From Moringa oleifera (taxonomy: Eukaryota > Streptophyta > Magnoliopsida > Brassicales > Moringaceae), in assembly GCA_021397835.1 (NCBI GenBank), contig JAJFZO010000902.1:654001-718000 (forward strand): a DNA stretch of 64,000 bases. Direction: 5' to 3'. Of the stretch, positions 28,441-41,335 are shown one piece after another. Position 1 is the stretch's first letter; every line of letters begins with the position of its first letter. The position numbers and the translations under genes were made by a program. The notes beneath the pieces are model-generated. The model was not told the origin of the DNA and did no database searches. It was given only the letters and a program-made list of their open reading frames with translations.

Positions 28441-31400
28441 TGAGCTTAATAAATAATTCAACGTGATACATCATTGGACATTGTGTGCATTAGATTAAGA
28501 TATAATTGGGCTTAACATTTATTGGACCTAGTAATTATTAGGCCCATTGTGTATGAACCCATGAAATAATTAGGCTTAATGATGACTTAACCCTAAAATA
28601 TAATCGATTTGATCTAACAATTAATTAAGTCTAATAATTAATTGAGCTTATGATTTAATTGTGCCCTAGAAGTGGTGGAGACTTTGTTTATATCAAATGT
28701 GAATTTCGTTTCTAGGGCATATATTTAAATTGGTTGTTGGGGTTCAAGGAAAGTTCTTTAGGTCTCACCATAGGCTTAATTGTTTATTAACCTTGTTACA
28801 ATTGAGTCTTGTAAATAATATGACCTAAGAAATAATTAGACTTGAAATTAATTAGGTCTAAAAAATTAGCTTCATATTAAATTTAGCCTGATACATAATT
28901 AGGAAGAATGTGCATTAGCTCAAGATATAATTAGATCAAATAATGGTTGAGGTAACATTTATAAGGTCTAGTAATGATTGAGCTTTTTATGCTTGACCCA
29001 AGGAATATTTGACCTAAATATTGATTAAGGCAAATAGTTAATTGAACCTAAGATTTTATTTTATTTTATTTTTTACAGTTGGGCATAAGATTTGATGGAA
29101 CTTAATAAAATTGAGCTTAATACATAATTAGGACTAATAAATTATTAGGTTAAAAATGACATAGACTTAATAACGAATTCAACCTGATATATAATTATGT
29201 CAAGTATTTAATTAGATCTAAAATATAATTTACTCCAATAATTAATTAGGCCTAGCATGCATGAGCTTAAAAAATATTGACTTAGGAACAAATTGAAGTA
29301 AAGATAAAATTGGCCCTAACACATAATTATTCTCAATTTAAAAATGGGATTATAAATAATTAGGTCCAATATTAATTGGACCTAACATTTAATATGGTCT
29401 AATAACTAATTAGGTTTAATATATAATTGGGCCAAATGAAATATTAGATCCAAGATATAATTGAGCATAATAATTAATTGAACCTAACCTTATGACCTAA
29501 CAATTAATTGAGTTTAAGAATTATTTAGGCCTAAGATTTAATATTGTCCAAGAATTAATAAGATGCGACATGTATTTGAATGGAATCTGAGATATCATTA
29601 GGCCTCAGATGTAATTTAGACTAATAATATATGATTAACAATTAGTTATGCCTAAGAATTAATTTAGGCTAATAGTCATTGGATCCAAGATTTACTGAAG
29701 TCTAAGGTATAATTGAGCATACAAGAACCTACTACTTAATTAGGCTAAGAATAAATTGAGCTTAAGACATATAATTGGATCCAAATTATCCTTGAATTTA
29801 AGATATAATTGAGCGTAAATGAACCTACTACTTAATTAGGCTAAGAATAAATTGAGCTTAAGACATATAATTGGATCTAAATTATACTTGAATTTAAGAT
29901 ATAATTAAGTATAATAATTAATTAGACTTAATATTTATTAATTGGGCCTCAAATATGATTGATATTAATATTTAATTGCACTTGGCAATTCGTTAGATAT
30001 TAAAATTAGCCATAAGATTTGACTGGGTATAACAAAAAATTGAATTTAAAATATAATTTGACGTAACAATTGAGTCTAAGAACTAAATCAATCCAATAAA
30101 TAATTAAACTTAAGATTTAATTGAATTTAATAATTCATTGGTCTTAATAATTAATTAGGTTTAAGATTTAATTATGTCCGAAAATCTGTTAAGCCTTACA
30201 AAATTAGTTTTAATCCATAATCGGTTTTACAAAATAATCAACTCAAAGATATAATTAAGCCTCAATTAATGGGATCGAATTAATAAGACTAATTGGCATG
30301 AGTTCAAGAAATAATATGACATCTAATTGTGCTTAACAAGTAATATGGTGAACATATAATTTGACCTGTAAATAATTGGGCTTGAGATTTAATTAAGCCT
30401 AAAAAATTTAACATATGATATAATTTAGCCTCCTACATAATTAGACTTATGATATAATGTCTAATTAAGTCTAACAATTAATTGGACTCAACAACTCATT
30501 AAGTCGAATAGTTTATCCTATCAAATAAATAATTGTGCTTTCTAATTGGGTCTAATAAATAATTGAACATAATATATAATTGATTTTAATAAAAAAAATG
30601 TGGTTTTTAGATGTATAATTGAACTAAATAGAGAAATAAGTTTAATATATAATTAAGTCTAAAGTATAAATTGAGCCTAATTAACTGGATTTAAGATATA
30701 ATTGGGTCTAATAATAGTTGGACTTGACATGCATTAGTCGAACAAATAATTGAATCTTGAAATAAATTAGGCATAAAACATAATTGCATCCAAATTATAA
30801 TTGAATTTAAAATATAGTTAGACCTTATAAATAAGTGTGATCAATAGATAATTAGTTCTATTATGCATGAAACTAAGAAATAATTGTGCTTAGGAATAGA
30901 TTAAGTCTAATGAATATTAATTAAGCTTATGAATTAAAGAGCCAAATATGTAATAGAGTCTAACAATTAATTAGACCAAAAAATTCATTACTTTAAATAA
31001 CTAACTGAGCTCAATGAAAAATTGTGCTCAACATATGATTGGGCCTAAGAATGAGATATGCTTCATAAATAATAATATGTGACTGAGCCTAATAATTCTT
31101 TTAGCTTAACAATTCGTCAGGTGAAGTAATTAAATAAGCCTTGGATTTAATTGGATTTGATAAAAAATTAGGTTTAATATATAATCAGCTTAATAAATAA
31201 TTGGATTTGATACATAATTAGGTTTCATTTAAAGATAGTTAGGTCTTGTATACACTTAATATTTTTACATCAAGAACTTGGCTGTATAGGTTTAAAATAT
31301 AATTAATTAAGTTGAATAATTAATTAAATCTCATAATTAATTAGATCAAAATTTAATTGTGACTAAGAATTAATTAGACTTAAAATTGAATTGATCTTAA

Positions 31401-31828
31401 TAAAAAATTAGGCTTAATATATAAGTAATAAATAATTAAGCTTAATCTATAATTTGGTTTAAAAATAAAATGAGACTAATAAATAATTGTGCATGAATCC
31501 AATACATATTTACGCTAAAGAATGAATTGAGCTTAAGATATTGTTGGATCCCAATTACAATTAAATTTAAGATATAAGTGAGCATAATAATTAATTTGAC
31601 TCATCATTTATTAATTTAATTTAATATTTAATTAGATCAAATATGTAATTGAGATTACCAATTAATTAAACCTAGCAATTTATTGGGTCTAATAATTAAT
31701 TAATCAATGATTTGGTTGTGTATAATAAAAGATTAGGCTTAATATATAATTTGACCAAATAAATAATTAGTCTTAGATATATAATTGGGTCTAATGATAA
31801 AAATGGCTTAACAAATAATTGATTCTAA
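28441..31828 (+). repeat. 17-bp degenerate satellite, + orientation block with unique islands
   Basis: Plus-sense satellite, of which 28722-31828 matches 52775-55935. Within it are a 58-bp hairpin insertion (28662-28719), a non-satellite word ggttcaaggaaagttcttta (near 28740, also in B), a 96-bp tandem duplication starting at gaacctacta (29725 and 29821) that is single in B near 53850, and a non-satellite island at about 31213-31290 (B: 55270-55365). No ORF is supported. Confidence 0.8.
28662..28719. other. 58-bp hairpin insertion with perfect 10-bp inverted ends
   Basis: TGCCCTAGAA at 28662-28671 and TTCTAGGGCA at 28710-28719 are perfect inverted repeats around a 38-bp non-satellite loop. 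The orthologous site in block B (about 52772-52783) goes straight from aattgtga to ctaaattggttg, so this sequence was gained in A or lost in B. It could be a miniature transposon relic. No clean target-site duplication is visible. Confidence 0.5.
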
Positions 31829-32036
31829 GATATAATGAGATACCTTTGTTTCATGGAACAAATTGAGATATCTTCAAGAACCTATTAATAACAACCATGA
31901 ATGAATCCTTGTTCCTTTATGTTCTAGACAGTCGCATAACAAAATCAAGACTCACATCTTTTCATGGATCATTAAGCACTAGTAAAGCAAACCAAAATAT
32001 TGGCCTTTCATTTTAGCCAAATAACATACTTTACAT
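31829..32036 (-). pseudogene. Ty3/gypsy integrase core fragment
   Basis: The minus strand encodes the AKMKG...[17 protein letters not shown]-like integrase stretch. It is closely similar to 59046-59255 and more distant from the A and B integrase copies. The first catalytic Asp is still Asp here. It is cut on both sides by satellite: on the left it replaces the end of duplication block A, and on the right it joins atatataattgggtt. Far too short to function. Confidence 0.75.
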
Positions 32037-32385
32037 ATATAATTGGGTTATAATTGGTTTAATTATTTGTTATTTGTTATAATTGGGATAACTTATTTTT
32101 AAGTTTGCCTAAAACAGAATAGACTTAATATATAATTAGTCTTAAATATAATTAGACCTAATAGTTTATTAAATTTAAGACATAATTGCACCTAATAGTT
32201 AATTGGAGTGAGTGCAAACAAGTCTAGCAAATAGTTGGACTTAATAACAAATTGAGTTTAAGAAACAATTGGACTCAAATAATAATTGGACTTAGTATTA
32301 TTAGGTCTTATAGATATAACTTAGCCCAATAAATAATTAGGCCTACTACTAATAACAGGGCTATTAATGATAATTATTCAATCCA
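32037..32385 (+). repeat. 17-bp satellite, + orientation (inverted-repeat arm 2)
   Basis: After a short irregular aattatttgttatttgtt stretch, bases 32115-32385 are the inverted match of 3180-3440 (shared words include aataacagggctattaatga). Confidence 0.75.
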
Positions 32386-32819
32386 ATAAATATTATCTCA
32401 AATTAATTATTAAGCCTAACTACACCTGGCTTAATTATATATCCGCCCCAATCATTTATTCGAATTAGATCTTAGACTTAATTAATTTTAAGTACAATTA
32501 TATCTCAAATGATATTATTTATTAACCCTATTTATATGTCAAATTATTTCTTGGTTCATGCACATTAGCCTCATTGATTTGGTCTCATTAATTAATGAGC
32601 CTAACTATATCTTCAATTTAATTATTTCTTAAACCTAGTTATATATTAGACCTAATACTTATAAGACCCATTAATTTTCAGGCACAATTAAATCTTTGGT
32701 ATAATTAATTATTAGGATCAATTAATTATTAAATCCAATTAATCATTAAACTCAATCAAATCTTATGTCTAATTATTTGTTTTGGGCTAATTCAATTCTT
32801 ATGCTTAATTATATATTAA
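32386..32819 (-). repeat. 17-bp satellite, - orientation insert in arm 2
   Basis: Orientation flips within arm 2. This piece resembles 18170-18500 (a diverged copy, with shared phrasing such as gcctcattgatt / gccacattaatt and aggcacaattaaa) and has no counterpart in arm 1, so it is an insertion or rearrangement in arm 2. Confidence 0.65.
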
Positions 32820-34204
32820 GGAATGAATGGGCTTAATAATTCATTAAGTTTATCATTCATGAAGCCAAGAAATAATTCTACCTAGGAACAAATGGGCTAA
32901 CATAAATTAATTAGACCTACAAGCTAATTGGGCACAAAAATAATTAGGCTTAGTTTGTAATTAAGCTTAAAAATTAATTAGACATAACAATTTAAAGGGT
33001 CTAGCAATTTATTGGTTTTAATAATTAATTAAGCATAAGATGTAATTGAGCTCCTTAAATAATTGGACTTAAAACAACAAATGACTTGATAACAAGACAG
33101 AACCAATAATTAATTAATCTTAAGATATAACTGAGCTTAATAATTAATTTGGTCTAATAACTAATTGAGCCATACATTTAGTTGTGCCCAAAAATTGTTG
33201 GGCCTAAGATTTGATTAGACTTAATGAAATATTAAGCAAATAATAATTAATTTTAATAAATAATTGAGCATAACATATAATTGAACTTAAGAATAAAATG
33301 GGCTCAATAATTGAGCTTAATACATAATTACACTTAAAATTTAAATTGACCTAATAATTAATTGAATTTAAATCTAATTGGGCCTACATGAACCCAACAA
33401 ATAATTGAACTTATGAACAGATGAGCTTAAGATGTACTCGGGCCCTAATTATAAAATTTAGCTTAGCTTATATTAATGGGGCCTAAAAATTAATCGAACT
33501 ATAAAATTGATTGAGCTTACCAATTAATTAGATCAAATAATTCATTGCACGAAGTAATTAATTAGACTAAGATTTTATTGGACCTAATAAAAAAATTAAA
33601 TTTAATATGTAAGAACTAAATGGTCCTAATAATTTATTAGGCCCAATATGTCATTAAGTTGAATAATTAATCGGATCTAATAACTCTTGGGCTAAATAAA
33701 TAAATAAATAATTTTTAAAATTTAACTAGATATAATAAAAAATTAAGCTTTAAATATGATTGAGCTTAATAAATAGTTAAGTTTAATGTATAATTGAGCC
33801 GAACAAAATATTAAACCTAAAATTTAATTGTGCCTAATAGTTAATTGAACCTAGTAAATGATTACAGTCTAAAAATTAATTAGGCCTAAGATTTAATTTC
33901 TCTTAAGATAGGGTTATCTAGTTATGCGTAATAAAAAGCTGGTCTTCATATATGATTGGCCTAGTGTGTGAGCTTAATTATAAGCCTAAGAGCAAATTGG
34001 GGCTTAGAGATATAATTGAAACTAAGACATTACTTCCAAATTATAAATGAACCTATAAATAATTATAGCTATTAATTAATCAGATCCAATGTATATCAAT
34101 TAGATCTAGAATTAATTAAGCCCAAAAAATAATTGAACTTATTTTTTAAGTAAGTCTAAAAATTAATCGGATTTAATAATTCATTTGGCCTAACAATTCA
34201 ATGA
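32820..34204 (+). repeat. 17-bp satellite, + orientation (inverted-repeat arm 2)
   Basis: From about 33110 this is the reverse complement of 2226-3180, down to the phrase gatagggttatctagttatg, which mirrors arm 1 at 2446-2465. It ends at the integrase tail. Confidence 0.8.
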
Positions 34205-34343
34205 TTTTAATAATTGGTCCATTCAAAGTGCTTAGTAGAATTGGTGAAAATGCTTATGATATTGAGTTACCAGCTGATTATGGAGTTTTCCCAAACATTC
34301 AATATGGCTGCCCTAAGTCCATGTTTATGCTGGGAGAGACATT
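34205..34343 (+). pseudogene. Ty3/gypsy integrase C-terminal fragment, plus strand
   Basis: Plus-strand reading gives PFKVLSRIGENAYDIELPAD then YGVFPNIQYG, the pol C-terminal signature. The conserved FNMADLS seen at 2074-2225 is frameshifted or mutated here. The upstream truncation point is identical to arm 1. Confidence 0.75.
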
Positions 34344-35252
34344 TAAGACACAATAGGGGTTATATTACCACATTTAGCCCATGATGGACAGTTGGCATGC
34401 ACCTTACAAGATTTTCTAAAAAAGAAATTATAAAAGTTTTTTTAGCAGTTGATAGTTTGCATGCACTTTAGTAATCTTTGAGAGATATTTATTTCACCCC
34501 ACTAACTTCTTTTTTGTCAAACAAATGTATTAAATAATTTAGTTTTTAGCAAAAACTTAATGATTTTCGAAATCCCAATGCATGAAGGATTGTTCCATGT
34601 AGTAGTATTTATTTTCATGATTTAAACGTAGAAGATAGCTTAGACTTTAGTTGTAAGTGCAGAAACTCCTTGAATTCTATCTTTCATCTTTGTATCTTTT
34701 AGAGTGGTATCCATCTATATCCTTTTGAGTTGTGAGTTATGAGGTATCTATACCTTGTTTATTGTCTTTAGGGTGGTGATTTTCTGTATCCTTTTGGTAT
34801 TAAACTTAGTGGAGACTTTCATCCCTTATTTTCATTCAAATCTGTTCAAACTTGTGGTTGTACTCTTCAAACAAATTTTTCAGCAAAGTTACATCATTTT
34901 CATTCTTAATTTTGATCCTTCAAAATATGATATCAGTTTATTTGATACTTACCCTTAATACATATTGTAATATATGATAAAATATAAAAAAATAATATAA
35001 TTTTACTTAAAACTTTTGAATGATAAATAAATTTTCATAATTAAAAAGTTATCAAATGAATTTGGATGGAATAGTTTGTAAAATAAACTTATCATATCTA
35101 TTTTTCATATTTAAAAAATAAAATAAAATTTTCAAATCAAATTAAGTTTCTTTTTTCGTTCAAGTCAAAAAATAAAATAAAATGAGATAAATCACCTAAG
35201 TTTCAAGATGCTTTAACATCATGCTACAAAGGCAATGCTTATTTATTAAACA
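34344..35252 (+). mobile_element. Ty3/gypsy LTR, plus orientation
   Basis: Inverted counterpart of LTR 999-2073, placed directly after an integrase tail. The start shows TAAGACACAA where the arm 1 copy has TGAGACACAA, so the first terminal dinucleotide has mutated. It ends ...TTAAACA at 35252. It lacks the 44-bp tandem unit and its neighbours that are present at 1567-1654. The ORF at 34755-34958 lies inside the LTR and has no family resemblance. Confidence 0.7.
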
Positions 35253-38200
35253 TGGTCCAATTACATGTGAAGTTGAATTTTCTATTAAGCCCACTTAAAT
35301 CTTATGCTCAATTAGTTATGAATCTCAATGAATTGCAAGACCAAATGAATTGCTAAGCTTAATTTATATATTTGGCCTAACTAACATCCATTACGCATAA
35401 TTTGCTCTCAAGACCAATTTTTTTGTGGGTTCATTCATGATACACCTAATTAGTTACTCAACCTAATCAATGATTGGTCTAACTAATTATGAGGCTCAAT
35501 TATTTGTCCAATTTAATTACAATTCATTCAAAATATCATAAATCCAATTATATATTAAACCTAATTATATCATAAGTCTGATTTTTTATATCAAATTAAT
35601 TTTAGGTCTAATTATATCTTAGCCACATTTTTAATTTGACCTAAATATATGTCAAATTATTTTTTGGGCTCATACATGTTAGCCTAACTAATTTGGCGAT
35701 ATTTAGCCCAATTTTAGATAAGGCATAATTAAATATTTGATCTAATTAATTCTCAATCCTAATTAAATTTTAAGCTTAATTAATTGCTAGGATCAATTAA
35801 TTGTTTGATTCAATTAAATTTTAGGCCAAAGTATTTATTAGAATAGTTAATTTTTTAAGCCTAATTATATATTGAGATTAATTATTTATTAGGTTAAATT
35901 TTTTATTAAGCCTAATTATTTCTTAAACCTAATCAAACATTAAACTTAGTTAATCACAAGGTCTAATTAATTGTTAACCTCAATTTTATATTTGGCTAAA
36001 CCAATTAATATTTGCCCAATTAATAGTTAGGCTTATTTACATAATTTATTTATCATGCCCAAATACATATGCAATCTGAATTTTTATTAAACTCAATTAA
36101 ATCCAAAGGTCAAATAATTATTTAGTCCAACCAATTCTTAGGCACGATTATTCATTAAACCTAATAATTTCTATGACTTAAATTACTTTTGGGCTAAATT
36201 ATTTCTCAGCTTCATGCACTTTAGACTCAATTATATCTTAAGCGCTATTATTAGTTATTAGGCCTAATTACCTATTGAGTCAAATTTAATTATTCTAGGA
36301 CTTAAGCTTATCTGATACTTAAACATAATTAAATTTTAGACTCAATTAATTATTAGGCCTATTATTTAGTAGTCTCATTTCATTATGTGTATCATTTTCA
36401 CATTAATTTGATTATTTAAAGAGTCTAATTATATATCAAACTAAATCTTTTAAATCTCGACTCAATTTATTATTAAACCTAATGAATTGTCAGGTCTAAT
36501 GAAATGATATGTCAAATTAAATATTTGGCTTAATTAAATATCAGACACAATTAACATAGTTAAGGCTAATTTGAACTAAGCTTAATTAATTTTTGGGTTC
36601 ATGAGTGATATGCATAATTAATTATTATATACAAAATAAATGCCAGGCTCAATTGCTTGTTAGGCCTAGTTATATCTTAGATTAATACATATTAGGCCTA
36701 ATCATATATTAGGTCAAATTTTTTATGAACCAAGTCATATCTCAAGTCCAAATATATTTGGGCCATTACATGTTGGCTCAATAATATAAAGGGGCTAATT
36801 ATATCATATGCCCAATTTTTTAGGTTTAATTAATTTTTTAGGAGATAATTATATCTTGGGCCAATTACATGATGAATTATATCTTCAGCTTGACATTTTT
36901 TATAAGATCAATTAAATCACAGACCCAACTAATTCTCAGTCACAATTAAGTCTTAACTTCATTAAATTGTTAGGGCTAGTTAATTGTTAGGTATAATTAA
37001 TTATTGAACTTAATTAAATATTAAATAGTTATTCATTAGGTCAAATATATATTAAATTTAGTTTTTTATTACATTTAATCAATTATTAGGCTTAATTAAT
37101 AACCCTAAACGAATTGCTAGGTCCCACTAATTATTAATTTTAATTATATGTTTGGCATAATTAAATGTTAACTCTAATTAAATTTTGTGCCAATCAATAT
37201 ATGTCAAGCTCAAATAATTATTTAATCTAATTAATTATTATGCTTAGTTATATCTTCAGTCGAATTATATTTGGGTCCAACTTATTTGTAAGCCCAACTA
37301 TGTAATGGGTTCATGCATGTTACAGCTAATCAAATCTTAAACCTATTTAATTCTTATTAACTATCCATCTAATTATATTTTAGATTGCACTATTAATTAA
37401 GCCCATTTTATTCTTTGTTCAATAATTTGTTACTCTTAATATGAAGTCCAATTTTTATTAAACCCTATCAAATTTTAAGCCCAACTAATTTCTAAGTGTA
37501 TTTTACATCTTAATCTCAATTAATTATTAGGCTCAATATATTGTTAAACTCAATTATATATGTCCCATTATATCTTAGGTCATATATCAGATTTTTTGAG
37601 CTTAATCAAATCTGAGGCCCAATTAATTTCAAATCTAATTATAAGATCCAACTAATTTTAAAACATAATTAAATTTTAGGCCCAATATTAAGTTAGGTTT
37701 AATTAATTGTTGGATTCAAAAAAAATTTATACCTAATTATTTATTGGGCTGATTTAGTTCTTATGCCCAATTATATATTAAGTCGATTATTTATTTATGT
37801 GGTCAAATTATATGTTAAGCCTAATTTTTTCATGTCTAATCAAATCTTAGGTTTATTAATTATGAGGCCTAATGAATTTTTAAGTCTAATTAATTATTTA
37901 AATTTATACTTAGTTGAATCAAATATTAAATCAAATTAATTTTTGGCTCTAATTAATAAATGTTAAGCCAAATTTCTTATTAAGCCCTATGTTCAATTAT
38001 ATCTTAAGTTGCATCATTATTTGGGTCTTATTATTTCTTAAACTCAATTTATTCTTAACCCCAATTATGTCAAGGTTCATGCACATTACACCTAGTTATA
38101 TTGTGGATTCATGCACGTTATATCAATTAAATTTTTAAAAAAATTATGTTTTAGGTGTAATTATTTATTAATCTTACTTTATTCTTAGCCCAAATTATAG

Positions 38201-40215
38201 ATTAAGCACAATGATTTACTAGGCTTGATTACATATTAAGTCTAATATTTCATTAGACTTAGTTAATTCTTAGTCATAATTAAATCATCAATTCAATTAA
38301 TTTTTAGACTTTATTACATTTTAAATTCAATTATATCTTGGGTTAATAGACACTCGGCCTAATTATACATAAGACCAAATTATTTGTTAAGCTTAATTAT
38401 ATCTCAATTTACTTATATTCGGCTCACTACATCATAGGCTTAATTATGTATAAAGTCCAATCATATAATATAGCATGGTTTTTAGGTTTAATTAGATCTT
38501 AGGCCCAATTAATTTCAAGTTTGATTATATCTTAGGTCATTTTATTTATTAAGCCTAATTACACGTCGAATTATTCCTTGGGCACATTACTGTTAGCCAC
38601 ATTAATTAATAAGCCCAATTATATATTCAGCTTGACTATTTTTTAGGCCTTATTGTATATTAACTCAAATATTTTATAAAGCCCAACTAATTTTGAGGCA
38701 CAATTAAATCTTAACCCAAATTAATTGGAAGGCTCATTAATTATTACTCTTAATTAAATATTAAGCCTAATTATCTATTGCATGAATTTAGTTCTTATGA
38801 CCAATTATATATTAATATTAATTATTTATTTGATCAAATTATATTAAGCCCAATTTTACATTATATCAAATCAAAATCTTAGGGTTAATTACTTATAAGG
38901 CCTAATGAGTTGCTAGGTGCAATGAATTGCTAATATCAATTACATATTTAACCCCATTAAATTTTCGATCTAATTAATAAATGTTAAACTCAACTAATCT
39001 TTATGTTCAATTATAATTTGGGTCCAATTAGTTGTTAATATCAATTACATTTTAATTCATTCAATTTTTGGGTCCAATTAACAAATATTAAACCTAACTG
39101 GTTATTAGGCTCAATGGTTATTAGACTTAATTATTTCTTACACACTATTATTTGTTATTATATTGAAATATCTATTAGATTTAATTATTTATATGGCCTA
39201 ATTATATTTTGAGTCTTATTGAAATTCAGAGCCAATTATATCTTAGGTTTAATTTGTTCAAAGGTTTAACTATTTGTTGAGTCCATGCATGATAGGTCTG
39301 ATTAATTAGTGCCTAGTTATATTTTAAATCCAATTAATCATTGAATATAATTAGATTAAGATCAATTTAGTTCTTAATCACAATTATATATTCCGTTCAA
39401 TTATTTTTTAGGATAAATTGTATATTAAACTTATTTTTTTATTGGACGCAACTAAATCTTAGGCTCAATAAAGTAATCATCCTAATTAATTATTAAGTCA
39501 TATTAATTTTTAAGCGTACATCTCACACCTGATAAGTGTAGAACCCATTTCATTCTTAGGCCCAATTACATATTAAGCACAATGTATTTATTGGGCCTAA
39601 CAAATTAAGTTCAATTATTTAAAAAGCACAATTGTATGTTAAGTCCAATTATTATTATAGGTCTAATTATACTTAGGCTCAATTAATCATTGGGCTCATG
39701 CATACCTAAGTTATTAGGCGTAGTTTTGAAGCCAATTAATTATTGGATCCAATAATATTTTAATATAATTATTTGTCTGAATTATTTCATTTTTAGGTTA
39801 TATATCAAACTATATTATTTTTTAAACTCAATTATATATTGTGTCGAATTCGTTTCTAAGAAGACTATGCATGCTAAGTCTAATTATATCTTAGACTCAA
39901 ATAATTACTTGATCAATTTATATCTCAAGCCCAATTATATTTTAGGGTAAATTATTTGTTAAGGTTATTTCTTTCTTAAGCTCATTATATATTAAGGCTA
40001 ATTATTACTAAGCCTGATTATCTAACTAATTCTTAAGTACATTTAAATCTTTAGCATATTTAATTATTAGCGTTAGTTAATTGGTATGTCTAATTAAATT
40101 TTAGGTCCAAGTCCAACAATTATGACGCTTAAGTATATCTTACGTCTAATTATGTGTTAGGTCCACTTCATTCCTAAGCTTAATTATTGCTTATTTTCAT
40201 GCACAACAGGTAGAA
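35253..40215 (-). repeat. 17-bp satellite, - orientation (arm 2 flank, then block B)
   Basis: Bases 35253-35560 mirror 650-998. From about 35880 the sequence follows block A (13480 onward) but is shorter, because about 0.6, 1.3 and 1.4 kb of A are absent at about 37350, 38327 and 39112. It stays in minus sense throughout. No genes. Confidence 0.8.
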
Positions 40216-40796
40216 TTAATTTCAACCTTAACCTTAAAACCTTAATCCCAAACCTTAGACCTTAAACTCTAAATCGTAAATACTAACCCTTAATCCCTAA
40301 ACTCTAAATCCTTAATTTCTAAACTCTAAACCCCTAACCTTTAAACTTTAAACCTTAAAACCTAAAACTTGAATATTAAATGTCAAACCTTAAATCCCTA
40401 ACTTCTAAAGCTTACCTCTAAACTTTAAACTTTAAAATCTAAAACTTGAATATTAAATGTCAAACCTTAAATCCCTAACTTCTAAAGCTTACCTTTAAAC
40501 TTTAAAATCTAAAACTTGAACATTAAATGCCAAACCTTAAATCCCTAACCTCTAAACCTTAAACCTTAAAATCTGAAACTTGAACATTACATACCAAACC
40601 TTGAACCCCAAACCCTATACCCCTTAACCTTGAATTTGAAATCCTAAAACCTTAAACTTTAAACCAAAACCATAAATGTCAAGCCTTAAACCTTAACCTC
40701 TAAATAATGAATCCTAAATCCTAAACTCTAACCTTTAAGCCTAATCCCTAAACAGCTTTTACATTAAACCATAAATTTTAAACCAAAAACCTTAAC
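40216..40796 (-). repeat. Degenerate telomere-like array, C-rich on + strand (copy B)
   Basis: Counterpart of 21296-21782 with the same opening (accttaatcccaaacctta). It is about 90 bp longer because the internal unit around aaaacttgaatattaaatgt is duplicated again (near 40365 and 40440). The array has therefore kept changing in length since the segmental duplication. Confidence 0.75.
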
Positions 40797-41215
40797 TAAT
40801 ACCATATTCTGAAAGAATCATATTTGGAATAGAGATAATGTAACATTGTTGGAAAATTTTGTTTGGAAAGTATAAGCACATGATCGGACAAGTTTTAATG
40901 AAAATAAAGGATAAAAGACTTACCATCAAGTTTGATTTCAAAAAGATACAGAAAATCACCACCTTAAGAATAAAGACAACGATACAAAAACTACATAACT
41001 CACAACTCATCACTCAAAAGGATATAGATAAACACCACCATAAGAGATACATAGATATTTCTCACCATTCAGTGGCATCCAACCGAACAGATATAGAGAT
41101 CGAAGAGAGAACTCAATGACTTTTTGTATGTACATTCAAAGTCTAAGCTATCTTTTAAGTCCAAAACACGCAAATAAATATTAGTACATGGAACAACCCT
41201 CCATGCATAGGGGAT
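40797..41215 (-). mobile_element. Partial Ty3/gypsy LTR
   Basis: The fragment matches the middle of LTR 999-2073 (about 1325-1790): gataaaag, ggatatagat, and atggaacaa..ccatgcat near the end. Only one copy of the 44-bp unit is present. It is cut on the right by satellite at 41216. The opposing ORFs at 40792-41013 and 40859-41119 fall inside it and are not credible genes. Confidence 0.7.
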
Positions 41216-41335
41216 AAGAAATAATTAAGATTTAGTTGTGTCTAATAATTAGTTAGATAATCAAACTTAATACATAATTGGACATAATATAAAATTGAGC
41301 CTAAGAATGAAATAGCCTAACTAATAATTGAATGG
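41216..41335 (+). repeat. Short 17-bp satellite stretch, + orientation
   Basis: About 120 bp of satellite, the reverse complement of 9216-9365 (with a deletion). It shows that the neighbouring inverted AT-rich copy was moved together with its satellite flank. Confidence 0.65.

Larger units (their letters stand above)
13480..31830 (+). repeat. Segmental duplication block A (18 kb)
   Basis: The block is repeated in order and orientation as block B. Matching pieces (A with B) are 13480-15085 with 35880-37350, 15690-16690 with 37352-38325, 18020-18815 with 38330-39112, 20215-21826 with 39113-40845, 21827-22872 with 45055-46108, 22873-24530 with 46109-47815, 25765-28440 with 47815-50580, and 28722-31828 with 52775-55935. 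The copies share satellite orientation switches, a telomere-like array, an integrase pseudogene, a MITE-like element and unique islands, so they arose by duplication of one chromosomal segment rather than by satellite similarity. Confidence 0.85.

Noticed and set aside
40792..41119. Overlapping ORFs on both strands at 40792-41013 and 40859-41119
   Set aside because: Both lie inside a Ty3/gypsy LTR fragment that is non-coding in the other copies.
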